Below, piece after piece: positions 1-11,800 of a stretch of DNA of 64,000 nucleotides. A program made the position numbers and the translations under genes. How positions within the stretch are numbered: position 1 is the first letter of the stretch; each line of letters starts with the position of its first letter. Below the pieces are notes generated by a model. The model made no database searches, was not told the origin of the DNA, and saw only the letters and a program-made list of their open reading frames with translations. This DNA comes from Stentor coeruleus (taxonomy: Eukaryota; Ciliophora; Heterotrichea; Heterotrichida; Stentoridae): contig MPUH01000103.1 of NCBI GenBank assembly GCA_001970955.1, forward strand, positions 1 through 64,000. The letters are read 5' to 3'.

Positions 1-657
1 CCCAACACTTAGCAATCTTCCACCCCAATTAAAATCTGTATGCATTTTAGTCTCGGCTATACCATTATTGCAAGCTAACTCATTTTGAGAACTAAAAGCA
101 ATTGAATTAAAAGTGTATTGAAATATGCAATGAGGAAAATTTGAAATAGCGCATTCTATAGTTTTATTATTAATAGCATACAAGTTGATTTTCGGTCCGT
201 AAATTTGATCTAAAATTTCAGGTGTCTGCATAATCAATAAAGATTCTAAAGGACAATAAAATTCTTTTTCTTCGATTTCATCATTTAAATTCTTTATATA
301 ATCTATAGCATCGTCGCAAGATTTGATAAAGCCTTTAATGTAATTATTTGTTCTCTTTAACTCTCCGCTTATTTTTATGAAAAGATCATTAACATGTGAT
401 ATAGCTTTCCTTATGTTTAATTTTGCTTGAATTTTGAGTGAACATATTTTATTAAGAAGCTTGGCTTTCATTTCTGAGTTGAATAAAATTTTTTTAGGTC
501 CAATTTGATTTATTTCATGCTTTTTATTTAATTTACAGTGATTTTCCAGATGCTTTGAGCACATATAACTTGTCTTAGATGTGCAGTTACAGCTATACTC
601 AGCTGGGTGTCGACAAGAGCTACAAATCATTATTTTTATAAAGTCTATTAAATCCAT
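1..657 (-). CDS. B-box-like zinc finger / Kelch protein, copy 1 (partial, 3' end outside window)
   Basis: The frame runs from a first ATG at 657 to the window edge without a stop. The ATG at 630 (MICSSC) is the better start because the other copies begin at that point. The N-terminus has CxxC, CxC and CxxH...H spacing like a B-box zinc finger, then a helical region and the start of a beta-propeller (GGRLLSVG at the edge). It is most like the copy at 29816-31087; nearly every residue matches over long blocks, and the match continues into the 5' flank. B-box proteins commonly act as protein-interaction scaffolds, and Kelch propellers bind partners or ubiquitin-ligase substrates. The partner here is unknown. 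The rest of the propeller lies outside the window. Confidence 0.85.
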   Translation of the reverse strand, partial: MDLIDFIKIMICSSCRHPAEYSCNCTSKTSYMCSKHLENHCKLNKKHEINQIGPKKILFNSEMKAKLLNKICSLKIQAKLNIRKAISHVNDLFIKISGELKRTNNYIKGFIKSCDDAIDYIKNLNDEIEEKEFYCPLESLLIMQTPEILDQIYGPKINLYAINNKTIECAISNFPHCIFQYTFNSIAFSSQNELACNNGIAETKMHTDFNWGGRLLSVG

Positions 658-1095
658 ACTACGTAAATATTATCCAAAGTAATTCTTTAAATTTACCTAA
701 GTATTCTAAATTACTAATAATCTTCCATGCTTAAGGGAAATTAAAAATTTTTAGATAGTGGTTTACAGAAAAACAGGTAAAAGCTTAAAATAGGAAAAAT
801 GTAGACAATTCATATTGGTGTAAAATTCAAAGACTTATTACAAAATATTGTATACGAGGCTTGATAAACTGCTTATAAAAAAAGTGCGAGATTTTACAGT
901 TAGTTGATGCAATATACCAAATTAATTTTATATCTTTGGAGATTGAAAGAGTTTATAGTATTTTTATATTTTAATAGTTTTTATAATAATATGGAATAAA
1001 TATAAGTAAGAAACTTAATTTCAACTTCGAATTTCATAGAGAAAAATGATAATAAATTTAATATAAACATTTATGTTCGTGCGATATTGATTAAA
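658..1095. other. AT-rich spacer between Kelch copies 1 and 2
   Basis: No ORF or RNA gene is visible. The part next to 657 resembles the DNA just upstream of the copy at 29816, including an ACTTTGGATAAT motif on the coding strand, so the paralogous segment extends into the 5' flank. Confidence 0.6.
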
Positions 1096-2370
1096 CTACA
1101 TAATGCAAGTTATTTTCACCAGTTTTTTATTTTGTTTAGTATCATTGCCATAAATCAAGACTTCACCATCAAAGGTTAAAAAGTTTAAATTTCCAAAGAA
1201 TAAAGACTCCTCCAATTTTGTGTTTATTTTAGAGACATAAAGATTTCTCTTATCTAATACAAAGCAATCTTTTAAGTAAGTTTGATTTTCATCAATGCCT
1301 CCAAATATAATTATATAAGTTCCTGATACAAATAAACCTAGACTCGTCATTGGTGAAAATAATTTCACAGATAATAAACTCCATGATCTATTTTCATATT
1401 TCTCTATACTTTTCAATTTATTTGGGTTATCTCCATAGCGCATACGACCTCCAAAAACATAAACTTTATTAAAACATGAAACAGCAGAACAAGAATCTTT
1501 TTTCAAAGTTAAAGATGGGTATTTTTCCCAATTACCATTCTTATAAACCTCAACTTTATCCAAACATTTTTCATCATCATGACCTCCTAATACTGCTGGA
1601 TACCCATCTATCCAAGCCACAGCATGCCATTTTCTCCTTTGATGCATTGATGAAAGAGAGTATATGATTTTTGATTTCAAATCTATGACACTAACACTAC
1701 TTGAAGCTTTTTTTCCTCCAGTAAACATAGCAAGATCTTTTCTTATTGTAAATAATCTTCCAGCCCAATCGAAGTTTGTAGGAATTTTAATCTCAGATTT
1801 CCCATCATTGTATACTATTTCATTTTCATCAGAAAATGAAAGAGCTTTAAAGCTATATTGAAAAAGACAGTGAGGAAAAGATGAAGGAGTACATTCAATA
1901 ATTTGTTGATTAAAAGGAGATAATTTGATTTTTGGACTACGAAGTAAATTTAGCGTATCAGATTCTTGCATAATCAAAATAGATTCTATTGGAGAATAAT
2001 ACTCTTTTTCTTCTATTTTGCCATGGAATCCTTCTATACAATTTATTGTATCATCACAAGATTTTATAAACCCCATTATATATTTTGTAAACTTCTTCAA
2101 GTCAGTGCTTAATTTTGTAATAGCATTATTAGTATGTGCTATTGTATCGTTTAGGTCTAATTTCGCGTTAACTTTAAGCAATTTTATTCTATCAATGAGT
2201 ATTTCTTTCATTTCATAGTTAATAAAAACTATTTTCTGCATAATTTGATTGATTTTATGATTGCCTATTATTGGGTAATGATTTTCCAGATGATTTGAGC
2301 ACGAATAGATTATACTATTTGCGTATTTGTATGAATATTTAGCAGTCTCAGAGCAATATGCACACTTCAT
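1096..2370 (-). CDS. B-box-like zinc finger / Kelch protein, copy 2
   Basis: Complete 424-aa protein, intronless. Order: a short Cys/His N-terminus (C3, C6, C24, H27, H31), a helical segment at about 45-130, then a beta-propeller at about 190-410 with Kelch-like blades (AVLGGHDDE, VYVFGGRM, IIFGGIDE). Compared with copies 1, 3 and 4, the CxC pair of the zinc finger is replaced by YSYKY. Two expected zinc ligands are therefore lost and the finger is probably degenerate, while the propeller looks intact. It is tandem with copy 1 on the same strand, 438 bp away. The start is fixed by an ATG that aligns with the other family starts. The role is inferred only from fold: a propeller adaptor, perhaps linked to ubiquitin or the cytoskeleton. 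Confidence 0.9.
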   Translation of the reverse strand: MKCAYCSETAKYSYKYANSIIYSCSNHLENHYPIIGNHKINQIMQKIVFINYEMKEILIDRIKLLKVNAKLDLNDTIAHTNNAITKLSTDLKKFTKYIMGFIKSCDDTINCIEGFHGKIEEKEYYSPIESILIMQESDTLNLLRSPKIKLSPFNQQIIECTPSSFPHCLFQYSFKALSFSDENEIVYNDGKSEIKIPTNFDWAGRLFTIRKDLAMFTGGKKASSSVSVIDLKSKIIYSLSSMHQRRKWHAVAWIDGYPAVLGGHDDEKCLDKVEVYKNGNWEKYPSLTLKKDSCSAVSCFNKVYVFGGRMRYGDNPNKLKSIEKYENRSWSLLSVKLFSPMTSLGLFVSGTYIIIFGGIDENQTYLKDCFVLDKRNLYVSKINTKLEESLFFGNLNFLTFDGEVLIYGNDTKQNKKLVKITCIM

Positions 2371-2663
2371 TTATAATTTGTTTATTATATATATATGAGT
2401 CACAGATTTTTATATATAAATATATCTTAAAGCTTATTTAAAAATTACATAAATCCAATTAATTTACTATCTCAATCATTACCTAAAAACTATTAAAACC
2501 ATTCCATATCAAATTTTAGCCACAAAAATAAATCTTAAATACTTATCATCACAAAATACTCTTATTATTTTACAAGCTTTCAAGTTATAATTTCAAACAA
2601 GTATCAATTCCAAAACATCCAAAAAAATCCCTATCTCCAAACTAAAAAATATTATAAAACTAT

Positions 2664-3476
2664 CTATTTAGCTCTTTTCATAAAGCTGTTTAAATCAATG
2701 CCACTCTTGAAAGCTATATTAACCTGATAAGGGGCAATTGGCCTATACTGCATATTTCTGCTCTGAACAACCCTGCTATTTTGTTCTAAAAACTCATATT
2801 TCTCAATAGAATGAGGTGATGAAATATAGCTAAGATTCGAACTGGCTCCATCTCTAACACTCCTGTTATGTTGGTTTTTATTTTTAATTTTAGGGGAAAA
2901 AGTGCATTCAACCAAGGCTTCTTCTTCTTTAGCCTTTTTGCGGATATCGATTTTCGAGTTTTTTTCTTCCAGCCACGCTTCGTTTCTTTCAAGAACCGAC
3001 AAGTTTAACAAACTTTTTGTCCTTTTCTTATGGTTTTTAGCTGCAGTTGGCGTTGAAGAAGTTGGATTTTTATTCATTCTCATACCTGAAAAGCTCCGAT
3101 TGTCTATTTCAGGTTTTTTTTCTATCAAGTTCATTTTTTCTTCATGGTTTTCTTGCTTAACTTTTATTTCAGTGTATTGTTGCTGTAGTCTTTTCTCTGC
3201 TTTTTCTGCTAAAGCTCTAGACTTGTCGGATATTTTTGGTTTACTTTTGACTTCTTTCATTTGCTCTTGTTCCACGTTTTTTTTTAAGGTCTCTAGTTTA
3301 CGTTTATAGTTGATTTGTTGGCTTAAAAGCTTGTCTTCTATTTTTACTGCTGAAATTATTCTTGGCTTTGCTAAGGATATGTTGGAAAAGCCATCTTCTG
3401 GAATGTTGGAACGAGTCCTATTTGGCCTCATTGATGATGATCGGTTTCTTGGAACTCTTGAAGGCTTTTGGGACAT
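2664..3476 (-). CDS. Basic coiled-coil protein, 270 aa, unknown function
   Basis: The N-terminus is rich in Arg, Ser and Pro (about 1-35). A strongly charged coiled-coil segment follows at about 55-130 (many K, E and Q), then a Ser/Thr/Pro-rich linker. A CTFSPKIK motif sits near residue 195. Short motifs of this C-T-F-x-P-K-I type recur in ciliate coiled-coil proteins of unknown function. No enzymatic domain or membrane segment is seen. Composition fits a microtubule- or cortex-associated structural protein, but that is inference. The ATG at 3476 is the first in frame and lies after a G-rich (plus strand) flank typical of gene starts in this window. Confidence 0.8.
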   Translation of the reverse strand: MSQKPSRVPRNRSSSMRPNRTRSNIPEDGFSNISLAKPRIISAVKIEDKLLSQQINYKRKLETLKKNVEQEQMKEVKSKPKISDKSRALAEKAEKRLQQQYTEIKVKQENHEEKMNLIEKKPEIDNRSFSGMRMNKNPTSSTPTAAKNHKKRTKSLLNLSVLERNEAWLEEKNSKIDIRKKAKEEEALVECTFSPKIKNKNQHNRSVRDGASSNLSYISSPHSIEKYEFLEQNSRVVQSRNMQYRPIAPYQVNIAFKSGIDLNSFMKRAK

Positions 3477-4070
3477 TTTTCTTAAGTTTAAGGATTATTA
3501 GGATTTTTTGAGGGTTAAGAAATATAGAGGGGTTTTTATGTGTGGGAATATGAAAATTGGTAGAAGTTTGTTGTGAGAATTAGTTTAGGAAATGTGATGG
3601 TTTTGGAATAAGACTTTGATGAAGTGTGAGGTTTTGGTGAAAAAAAACTGGAAGATACAATTTTTCATAGAGATAGAAGAGTTTTAGGTGGTAAAATTTC
3701 TGACTTTTTTGGGGGTCGGATAAGTTTATGTAGTTTGAAATGTGCATTTGTGGTAGGTAAAATTTTACTATTATTAGATGCAATTTTTTGATATATAAAA
3801 TTTTATGATTTTTGAAATTACTATTATAAATTATAAAACACTTTTCATACAAATATATTATAATTAAAATCTTCATTAGTTTTAGCTATGCTTTAAACTC
3901 TTTTATATTATAATATTTATCAAACTTCACCTAAATTCTATAATAAACCACTCAAAACCTTCTCTAGTCTCTTCTCTTCGCAAAAAGTATCTTTAAATAT
4001 TTCCTTAACTTTAGCCAAATACTATCTTTCCATCATAAATTCACTACACAAAATCCCAATCAAACCTAAA
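3477..4070. promoter_or_regulatory. Divergent intergenic region with opposite base skews
   Basis: It separates two divergent genes and contains no convincing ORF. The left half is G-rich and C-poor on the plus strand; the right half, after about 3890, is C-rich and nearly G-free. Each half is thus C-rich on the strand of the gene it precedes. Both promoters should lie here, but no defined motif was recognised. Confidence 0.45.
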
Positions 4071-7000
4071 ATGTCAAAAAATTTGAAAATCTTAACAGAA
4101 AAAAATAAAATGGACAACTCAACATCAGCTTCCTTCAGCATCAGCAGCGCATCTCGTTCTTTTTTTTCAAGTTTTGCCTCACATCTTTCATCAAACACAA
4201 CACTAAAATCAATGCTGAGTTCATTCCAAGAAAATCATAGATTAAGTCGGTTAGTCCAAGTCCGCGAAACTAATATAAAAGAACTAAAAGACGATCTTCA
4301 TAACTCTCCTTTACCAAAGACAAACCAATTATCAACAATAAATGATACTTCGAAATTTTCAAATCCTGATAAAATTGATGGGATTTTAGAACTTAGTAGG
4401 AAGAATCTAAGAATGATGAGTAAAAAAATTGGGAATATTCCTCGCAAACTGATAAAAGCACTTGAAGTTGTTGATATAGATTTCAAGAAATTATCGGCAA
4501 AGGGTAAATTTGAATGTTTGTCTGCAATGGAATTACTAAAAGAAAAAATCTTTGACTTAAGCTTGGACTCGAATGAAATAATGAATTATTTTAAAGATAT
4601 ATTATTAGAAGTAGAGGCACAGTTAGTAAAATCATATGGTAATAAAGAAGATATGATAAAAATTGTTGAACAAGGTGTTGAAATACAAGAATCTAATAAT
4701 ACTTCAAGAACTAAAATACAAGAAATGTATCATCTTATTATGAAAATGCAAGGACTTTGTAGTAGAGATGATACAAAATATACTAATAAAATTGGGTCTG
4801 GATATGAAGTTTATATAAAACAATTGTCTGATGAAATCAATAAGAAAAATCAAGAGATTAAAGACCTTAAGAAAAAATATAAAGAAAATGTTGAAGATGT
4901 TTTTAAGAAAAATTCTATATTGAAAAACGATTTGAAAAAACTTCGACATTGTGTTGAGTTTGAATTGTTTAGTACTTGGAGTTATTTTATTGATAATGAT
5001 AATAATGAACTTTCATGTTATTCGGCTATTAGGAAGATCGTTAAAAATCAAGGTGAGAAAAGTTTTCAAATTAAAAACACTGAAAAAAAAGCTCAGGATT
5101 TGAAAATCGCTTTTGAAGGTATAAAAAAAGATTATGAGAAATTCATGATGACTACAGTTAAAGGATATCAAGATAGTTATAACAAAGCTATAAAAAAACT
5201 TATAGAAAAAGAAGCTGAGATTCAAAAATGTAAATCAAGTCTAAAAATTTTTAAAGAAGATACGATTTCTGAATTGAATAAAATGCAAAGTTATATAAAT
5301 GATATCGCTGTTTATACTAAAAAATATGTTAATCAAAAACTTGGGATTCATAATCGTACTCAAGAGCTTCAATCTTTATTCCTGATATTAAAAAATGATT
5401 ATTCGCAACACACTCAGCAAACTTTATCTTTATTTACCAAACATAAAATTTCTCATCAAAATATCAAAAAAAAGCTCCTCAAGCCCTTAACTGAAACTTT
5501 ACCATTAATACATTCATTATCATCTCAGCAGCGTGAATTGAAAAAAACTATAACACAAGAATATCCAAAGATTTTTACCGATTTAAAAGCTTTATTTAAT
5601 ATAAAAAGCTTTGAAGAAATATTCAATTCTTATATGATACCTTTGAAAACACAGACAAAAATGCTAAAATCAGAAGTTTTAGATATGAAGGTAGATATTG
5701 CTAAAAACCTTCAGGATTTTGGTCAAGATATGATGAGTAGGTATAGTAAAATACTTTTAAAATGTGTTAAAGGTCTTGAAGATAGAAATTATTTACAGGT
5801 TTGGTTGAAGGATAATAATGAGATTATTAAAAGGAAACTTGAAGAACATAAAGAGGAAATTATGAGGATTTCTAAAGATAAAATGATATTTTGTCATAAA
5901 ATAATGGGACTGCAAGAAAAATGCTATATAAATAAAACTAAAAATAAAGAAGATATGTTGAAAAGTAAAAATGAAATACAGGAGTTACGTGGAAGATATG
6001 ATAAAATCATAAAAGCGGTTATAGGATTTATAGAAAAGGCTCATAGAATAAATGATAAGAAAAAAGTTGACTGGGAGGAAGAAAAACATTGTTTTATTAG
6101 TATGTTTAAACTTGTACAAGGAAAATGTAATGAAAATACAATAATAAATGAAAGGCTTAAACATGAAATGACTATGATCATAAAGGATAAAGACTTAAAA
6201 ATAAACGAACTTGAGGGCAATCTTACAATAAAAAATAAAGAAATCAAAGAATTTAATGATCAAATAGAAATACTAACCCAGACAGAAAGAGAATTGACTC
6301 AGTTTTTAGCAGAAGAGCGAATGAAAATCAAAGACTTAGAAGAAGAACTCAATAGAATGCATGAAGATTTGGATGAAACTCAAGAAAACTTAAATCAAGC
6401 CCAAGATAACTTGACTCAAACTGAAAACGAGCTCCTAACAACTAAAGAATGCCATAAAAAACTTCAAGCAAAAAACCTGGGCATCGAGTCAAAAGTTGTT
6501 AAAACCACTGAAAACCTTGAAAAAACTAAACTCGAACTAGAAAATGAATCTAATAAAAGACGAGAACTAGAAGTAAAATTAAAGCTTATAATAGATGAAC
6601 TAACTCAAGCTAATGATCAAAAAAAGATGACTAATGAAAAATTGATGTCAACTCAATTTGACATGAAAAATACTCAAAAGCAACTCGAATCAGCATTAGA
6701 AAAAATTATGATTATAAAAAATCATAATGAAAAAATGTCACTTGAAATTATTCAGATCCAAAACATTTCCCAAAATAAAACTTTAGAGCTAAAAACTACT
6801 CTTGAAGCTTTACAAGAAACCCAAGAAAAACTTAGTATAACCGAAAGAGAGTTAAAAAATAATAAAGGACTACTCGATAAAAAAATGATAATCATAAGAA
6901 AAATCCCTCTGATTAAACAAGGTCTACATAAATTTGCTTTAGAACTTAATTATATATACAAAGATATAATCATATTTAAAGAGGAAATAAAAGACCAGCT

Positions 7001-8711
7001 CAGGATTCTCCAACAAAGTAGTCAAAATACCTCAGAAAAGCATGGGAATTTAAAAATCCATATATTACAATTAGAAGAAACAAAAAGAGAACTTGATAAA
7101 AATAACCTTGACTTAAACGAGAAATATGATAAAAGTAATAAGAAAAATACAGAGTTACTTTGTAGAGAAAATACTTATAAGAAAAATTTATCATTGAAAG
7201 CTCAGAGATTGCTAAACAAAGTTAAATCATTTAAAAATGTTCTGGGAAAAGAAAAAAATCATTATACTTTTGTACTTAAAGGCTTAAGTGATTGGTTTAA
7301 TACAAGTGTTCTTGTTGATATAAAAAATAAATTTTCGCAAATTGAAGCAAATCTCCAAGCTGATTTTATAACAAAATCAGAATTACTAAAAAAAGAATTT
7401 GATATCAAAGAACAAAAAGCTCATGAACTAAATGCTAAATCCAAACAAATCCAAAACAATTCTTGTATTCGTCTGCAAAAAGTTATAAAATCAGTCAAAA
7501 ACGACACTTTTCTATTAAAAACCCAAGTCAAAGACCACATTTCCCATACTTTCCATCTTTTTTCAGATCTCCAAAACCAACTCCATACAAAAATCCTCTT
7601 TCTCCAAACCTACAAACAAAAAACTAAATCTTATAATTTTCTTATCAAAGATCTCAAAACCCAAAATCAATCCCTTCGTAACACCCTAAATGAAACTTTT
7701 AAATCATATAATTCAGAAATTGAGTATCTAAAAACAACTTTAGAATTTTATTTTCGTAAAGATACATTTATAATGCCAAATACATTAGAAAATTTACTTC
7801 ATGCTTATAGTTCAGCGCATTCTGAGCTTATTCATGAAAATGCTAAAACTCATAAAATGATAGAAATACATAATGGATTCCAAATACCTGTTAATAGGTT
7901 TATAAATGAAAATCAAGAAGGAATTAGTGAAATCAATGATGTTTTTTGTAAAAATACAGAAATAGTGCAGAGGAATTTGGAAGAAAATATTAAGAAAATT
8001 GAGAAAATGTGCTTGAAAGTAGAGGAACTTAATGATTTAGGTTCTGAAATTGTATGCAAATATCGTAAGGATTGTGTGTTAACTGATATAGAACAAGGAC
8101 TTGGAGAGAATACTGGATATAAAATGAAGTGTTGTGAAACAAAGGTAGTAGGCTTGAGAAAATCTGATAAAAAAAATAAGGAAAACAACCCAAAGTCGGT
8201 ATTAAAAGAGAAAGATAATGAGGATAAGAGGGTTTTGAAAGAAAAAAATACTGCGAAAATTATTTGTTACAAACAAAATCATATTCCAACTGACTTTGCG
8301 CAGAATTTCAGTTTAGAACTGATAAAAACGCGCTTTATTTTCGATATGTTTATAAGTAATCATAGTGTTATTAAAACCTCACATGAAAAAGGTCAAAAAT
8401 TCCAAGTTACTGAAATGATTGAAAATCCTCAAGAAATATATAGTTCACATCTAACTACAGAAGATAATATTTCTAATAGTTTCAAGCATGAAAAAATATT
8501 TAATACTGTTTGGTCATTAGCATATATGCAATATTGTTTGAATATTAAATCAATATCAGTTGGAAGGTTTAATGAGATACTTTGTAATGAAAAAATATTA
8601 CTTGAAAATAATTTTACTGAAGGATTGAATAGAAATTGTGAAAAAATGGTCGAATTAGTAGACCCATCAGGCTTTTATGGTGGCAATTTTGTTGAAGAGG
8701 AGACTTTGTAA
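4071..8711 (+). CDS. Giant coiled-coil protein, 1546 aa
   Basis: One uninterrupted ORF. The first 50 residues are Ser/Phe-rich (SSASRSFFSSFASHLSS). Long heptad-type coiled coils alternate with short breaks through about residues 55-1400. The densest block, about 720-960, is a run of near-repeats built on E-x-E-L, T-Q-x-x-L and L-E-x-T-K patterns. The C-terminal about 120 residues are less charged and may be globular. No motor, membrane or catalytic domain is seen. Such proteins act as fibrous scaffolds (golgins, basal-body linkers, rootletin-like filaments), and a cortical or ciliary-rootlet scaffold is plausible for a heterotrich. Family membership cannot be settled by eye. No introns were found. 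Confidence 0.9.
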   Translation: MSKNLKILTEKNKMDNSTSASFSISSASRSFFSSFASHLSSNTTLKSMLSSFQENHRLSRLVQVRETNIKELKDDLHNSPLPKTNQLSTINDTSKFSNPDKIDGILELSRKNLRMMSKKIGNIPRKLIKALEVVDIDFKKLSAKGKFECLSAMELLKEKIFDLSLDSNEIMNYFKDILLEVEAQLVKSYGNKEDMIKIVEQGVEIQESNNTSRTKIQEMYHLIMKMQGLCSRDDTKYTNKIGSGYEVYIKQLSDEINKKNQEIKDLKKKYKENVEDVFKKNSILKNDLKKLRHCVEFELFSTWSYFIDNDNNELSCYSAIRKIVKNQGEKSFQIKNTEKKAQDLKIAFEGIKKDYEKFMMTTVKGYQDSYNKAIKKLIEKEAEIQKCKSSLKIFKEDTISELNKMQSYINDIAVYTKKYVNQKLGIHNRTQELQSLFLILKNDYSQHTQQTLSLFTKHKISHQNIKKKLLKPLTETLPLIHSLSSQQRELKKTITQEYPKIFTDLKALFNIKSFEEIFNSYMIPLKTQTKMLKSEVLDMKVDIAKNLQDFGQDMMSRYSKILLKCVKGLEDRNYLQVWLKDNNEIIKRKLEEHKEEIMRISKDKMIFCHKIMGLQEKCYINKTKNKEDMLKSKNEIQELRGRYDKIIKAVIGFIEKAHRINDKKKVDWEEEKHCFISMFKLVQGKCNENTIINERLKHEMTMIIKDKDLKINELEGNLTIKNKEIKEFNDQIEILTQTERELTQFLAEERMKIKDLEEELNRMHEDLDETQENLNQAQDNLTQTENELLTTKECHKKLQAKNLGIESKVVKTTENLEKTKLELENESNKRRELEVKLKLIIDELTQANDQKKMTNEKLMSTQFDMKNTQKQLESALEKIMIIKNHNEKMSLEIIQIQNISQNKTLELKTTLEALQETQEKLSITERELKNNKGLLDKKMIIIRKIPLIKQGLHKFALELNYIYKDIIIFKEEIKDQLRILQQSSQNTSEKHGNLKIHILQLEETKRELDKNNLDLNEKYDKSNKKNTELLCRENTYKKNLSLKAQRLLNKVKSFKNVLGKEKNHYTFVLKGLSDWFNTSVLVDIKNKFSQIEANLQADFITKSELLKKEFDIKEQKAHELNAKSKQIQNNSCIRLQKVIKSVKNDTFLLKTQVKDHISHTFHLFSDLQNQLHTKILFLQTYKQKTKSYNFLIKDLKTQNQSLRNTLNETFKSYNSEIEYLKTTLEFYFRKDTFIMPNTLENLLHAYSSAHSELIHENAKTHKMIEIHNGFQIPVNRFINENQEGISEINDVFCKNTEIVQRNLEENIKKIEKMCLKVEELNDLGSEIVCKYRKDCVLTDIEQGLGENTGYKMKCCETKVVGLRKSDKKNKENNPKSVLKEKDNEDKRVLKEKNTAKIICYKQNHIPTDFAQNFSLELIKTRFIFDMFISNHSVIKTSHEKGQKFQVTEMIENPQEIYSSHLTTEDNISNSFKHEKIFNTVWSLAYMQYCLNIKSISVGRFNEILCNEKILLENNFTEGLNRNCEKMVELVDPSGFYGGNFVEEETL

Positions 8712-8889
8712 GGTATAAAAACTTTATTAAGAAGTAGGTATTTATATAATATTTTGTTTTATATAATATGTTTATTATATATCAAACCTAGTATAATCTT
8801 ATCTAAATCATACAATAAAAAAATACACAAACATCTCAACTTGAAAATTCCGAATTATTCATTTTTACCTAAATATTTCTATTAACTAC

Positions 8890-11800
8890 TTAATCCCTCG
8901 CAACATATTTCTCTCTAATAGCATTAACAATACTATTTCTCGACTGGCTGATTGTATTCAAAACTTCAGTCTTATTTTCACTTAACTTATCCTTAAGTTT
9001 TCCAATCAGTTCATCCAAAGCTTTAATCCTGACATCAACTCCTTCTTCCTCAAAGTTCAAAAAGCTTTCCTCACAAAGAATCTTAATAAAACTCATCTTA
9101 TTATCATCTCTATTCCAATTCATAAGTGTTTCAACTTCAATAATCATCCCAGCAAGTTCTCTAGCATCAGCAATAACTTTTCCAGCTTTAACTCTTCCAT
9201 AAGTATCACCCATAATTGAAATAAGTAAATTTAACATAATAACAGGGTTGACAATACATATAATAATAAAAAGTATAGATGCGGCAATATCAGCAGGATC
9301 TCCTGAAAGTTCACCTAAATTTTGTTTATAAGCAGTTGAAATATAGCAAGAAAGTGCTTTATCTTGTTCTGAACATTGAGAGAATTTACCAATATTATCA
9401 GCAGCTTGCATGATAAAAGCAAAAGCCATAGTTGTATAGAAAAGAAGGATAAAAAAAGATACGATATCAACACTAGCTTCCATAATAAGCTTAATAAGAT
9501 ATCTAGTTCTTTGGAAAAGTTTGAAATAAGTTATCCCTCTAAGCCATGAAAATAATACAGCAAGAGTGAAAATAGGAGATTGATAATCACTTGTAGTAAA
9601 AGTTTGAGAAACTCCATCGATAATTTGATTGACTTCAACTTTGCCTCCAATACCAAACCATACAAGTATACAATATAAATTGAATAATAATCCTCTGAAT
9701 ATATCGACATAATTCCAAAGGTCATCAAAATATTCCATTCCACTGTTATATAATTGCATACCTTCATATAAAAACAACACTGTACTTACAATAAAAGGAA
9801 ATATCATAAACCAAGCATCTTCATAGTAATAAATTGAATATGTAGCTAAAAGAACTAGATATACTATATAAACCACTGATTGAACACCAATAAACCATCT
9901 AACATTTTCCCATTTCATATTAAGGATAACTGAAACAATTTTCGAATAGTAAATCTGTTCATTTTGACAATCAAGAATACTTTGTAAGAAATCTATACTA
10001 CTTTCAGATCCTGGGGTTAATGGTAATCTATAACAACTCTGCCCAAAAGCTACAGCTTTACCTTCTTCTGTAAAAACATTTTGGTCAGGAAAATCGTGTT
10101 GGGTTATTATAGGATGATGATTAACTAAAACTTGAGGGAGTTTTGCTGATTCTAAACAGAATTTAGGTAATGCTAAATCCTCAGATCTAAAAAGAGAATG
10201 GTTAAATATATCATGAAGACCTCCATAATTCAATGTTGCTAGACCTTTTATACTTTCACCTAAATGATAAAGAGCCCAAACATCACCTTGTTTTTGTCTT
10301 TCTAGTAATCCAGTGCATATTGAATCGATACAATCTTGGAATTTTTTTTCTATTGTAATTCCTAATGGAGTATGTCCTGAACGCGATGGGAAAAATGGTG
10401 AATGATTTTTAACAGCCTCAGCCAAAAGGCCAGCTTGATTAAAACTCGCATATAAATGTAAAGCGTTGATATGAAAAGGTTCTATAATCCAAGTATCAAA
10501 TTCTTTATTGTGTTCAACTTGTGAAGTCATTATTTTATAGCAATATTGAATAAAATCATAAAGACATTCTGTATCACCAAATATATTTAAACTTTGGCTT
10601 TTAAGTGGATTACTTGTCATTGTTGTACTTGTCCCTGATGTTGCTATTATCATACTTTCATCTGGTGTTAATGTAAAGTCTTTAAGCTGTTTATGTGTAT
10701 TTAAAGATGTTATAAGTTCAAAGTTGTCCATATCTCGAATCCATAAGTTTTCTCCTTGGTTATGAACAAAATAATCATTGTCTATTGTGAAATAAACTTT
10801 TGAACAGTTGAAGTTTAAGATAGTTTTAGCTAAATTCATTGTTTCTAAGCTGTAGATTTTTAATTCATTGTCACTTGTTGCTATAAAAAGATACTCATTA
10901 TCACGTGAGGTTTGAATAAGACTAGGACTACTGTTTTCTGTTAAAGTGTGGATTTCTTGCCAGTTTTCAGTATTATAGATTTTGATAACCCCTGAAGGAT
11001 CACTTGAAAACATACGTTTCCCATTGCTACTAACTGCAAGTTTAGTCACTTGACCTTTATGACTTCTGAAAGTATGCACAGGTTTTTCCATATTTTCTAT
11101 ATTCCAAGCATTGACTCTAACATATTCGCCTGTTGCAAAAAATAGTCTGTTTGGGAAAACAATTCCGGAATAAAGGTTTTCTTGTTTGATTTCGATATCC
11201 ACTGTACGAGAATTTGTCTCAAGGCTCCAACCAAAAAGTCTAAAGCCTTCACTTGATGATACAAAGGTATAGATATATGCTCCATCTGCAGTGAACTCAT
11301 AATTAACTACTTCCCAAGACTCCATAGGTAAAACTTGTTGCCTTTCTTTATTCAAATTATAACTTATAATCCCTTCTGAAGTCCTAGCGTATATAAGACT
11401 ATGTGAAGCATCAACAGTTTCAAAAATCTCAGACTCATGTTCATGTGTTATTTGTTCAGAAAATTGAGGTATTTTCCACGAAGCCACTTTCCTATCATCA
11501 GCACATGAAAACACAGTTTTCTGATCTTTACTAATCAGAGCGAACTTAACCCAATTTGTATGTCCTATCAAAGTGATTTCCTTCCTTCCAAGTTTCAAAT
11601 CCCATACTTTTATCACATGGTCCAAACCGGCTGTGACTAAAAAACTTGAGTCTAAAGATAAACTCATATATCTAACCCTGTCTTGATGTCCTAAAAGTTT
11701 TTTAGTCAAATTCCATGTACCGAATTCCCAAATCCACACAATTCCTTCTTGATCCCCAGCAGTAACAAATCTATTATTCCCAGCTATTTTCACACACCAA

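Noticed and set aside
3580-3876. 98-aa minus-strand ORF
   Set aside because: Low-complexity composition and lying in a divergent promoter region; no coding signal.
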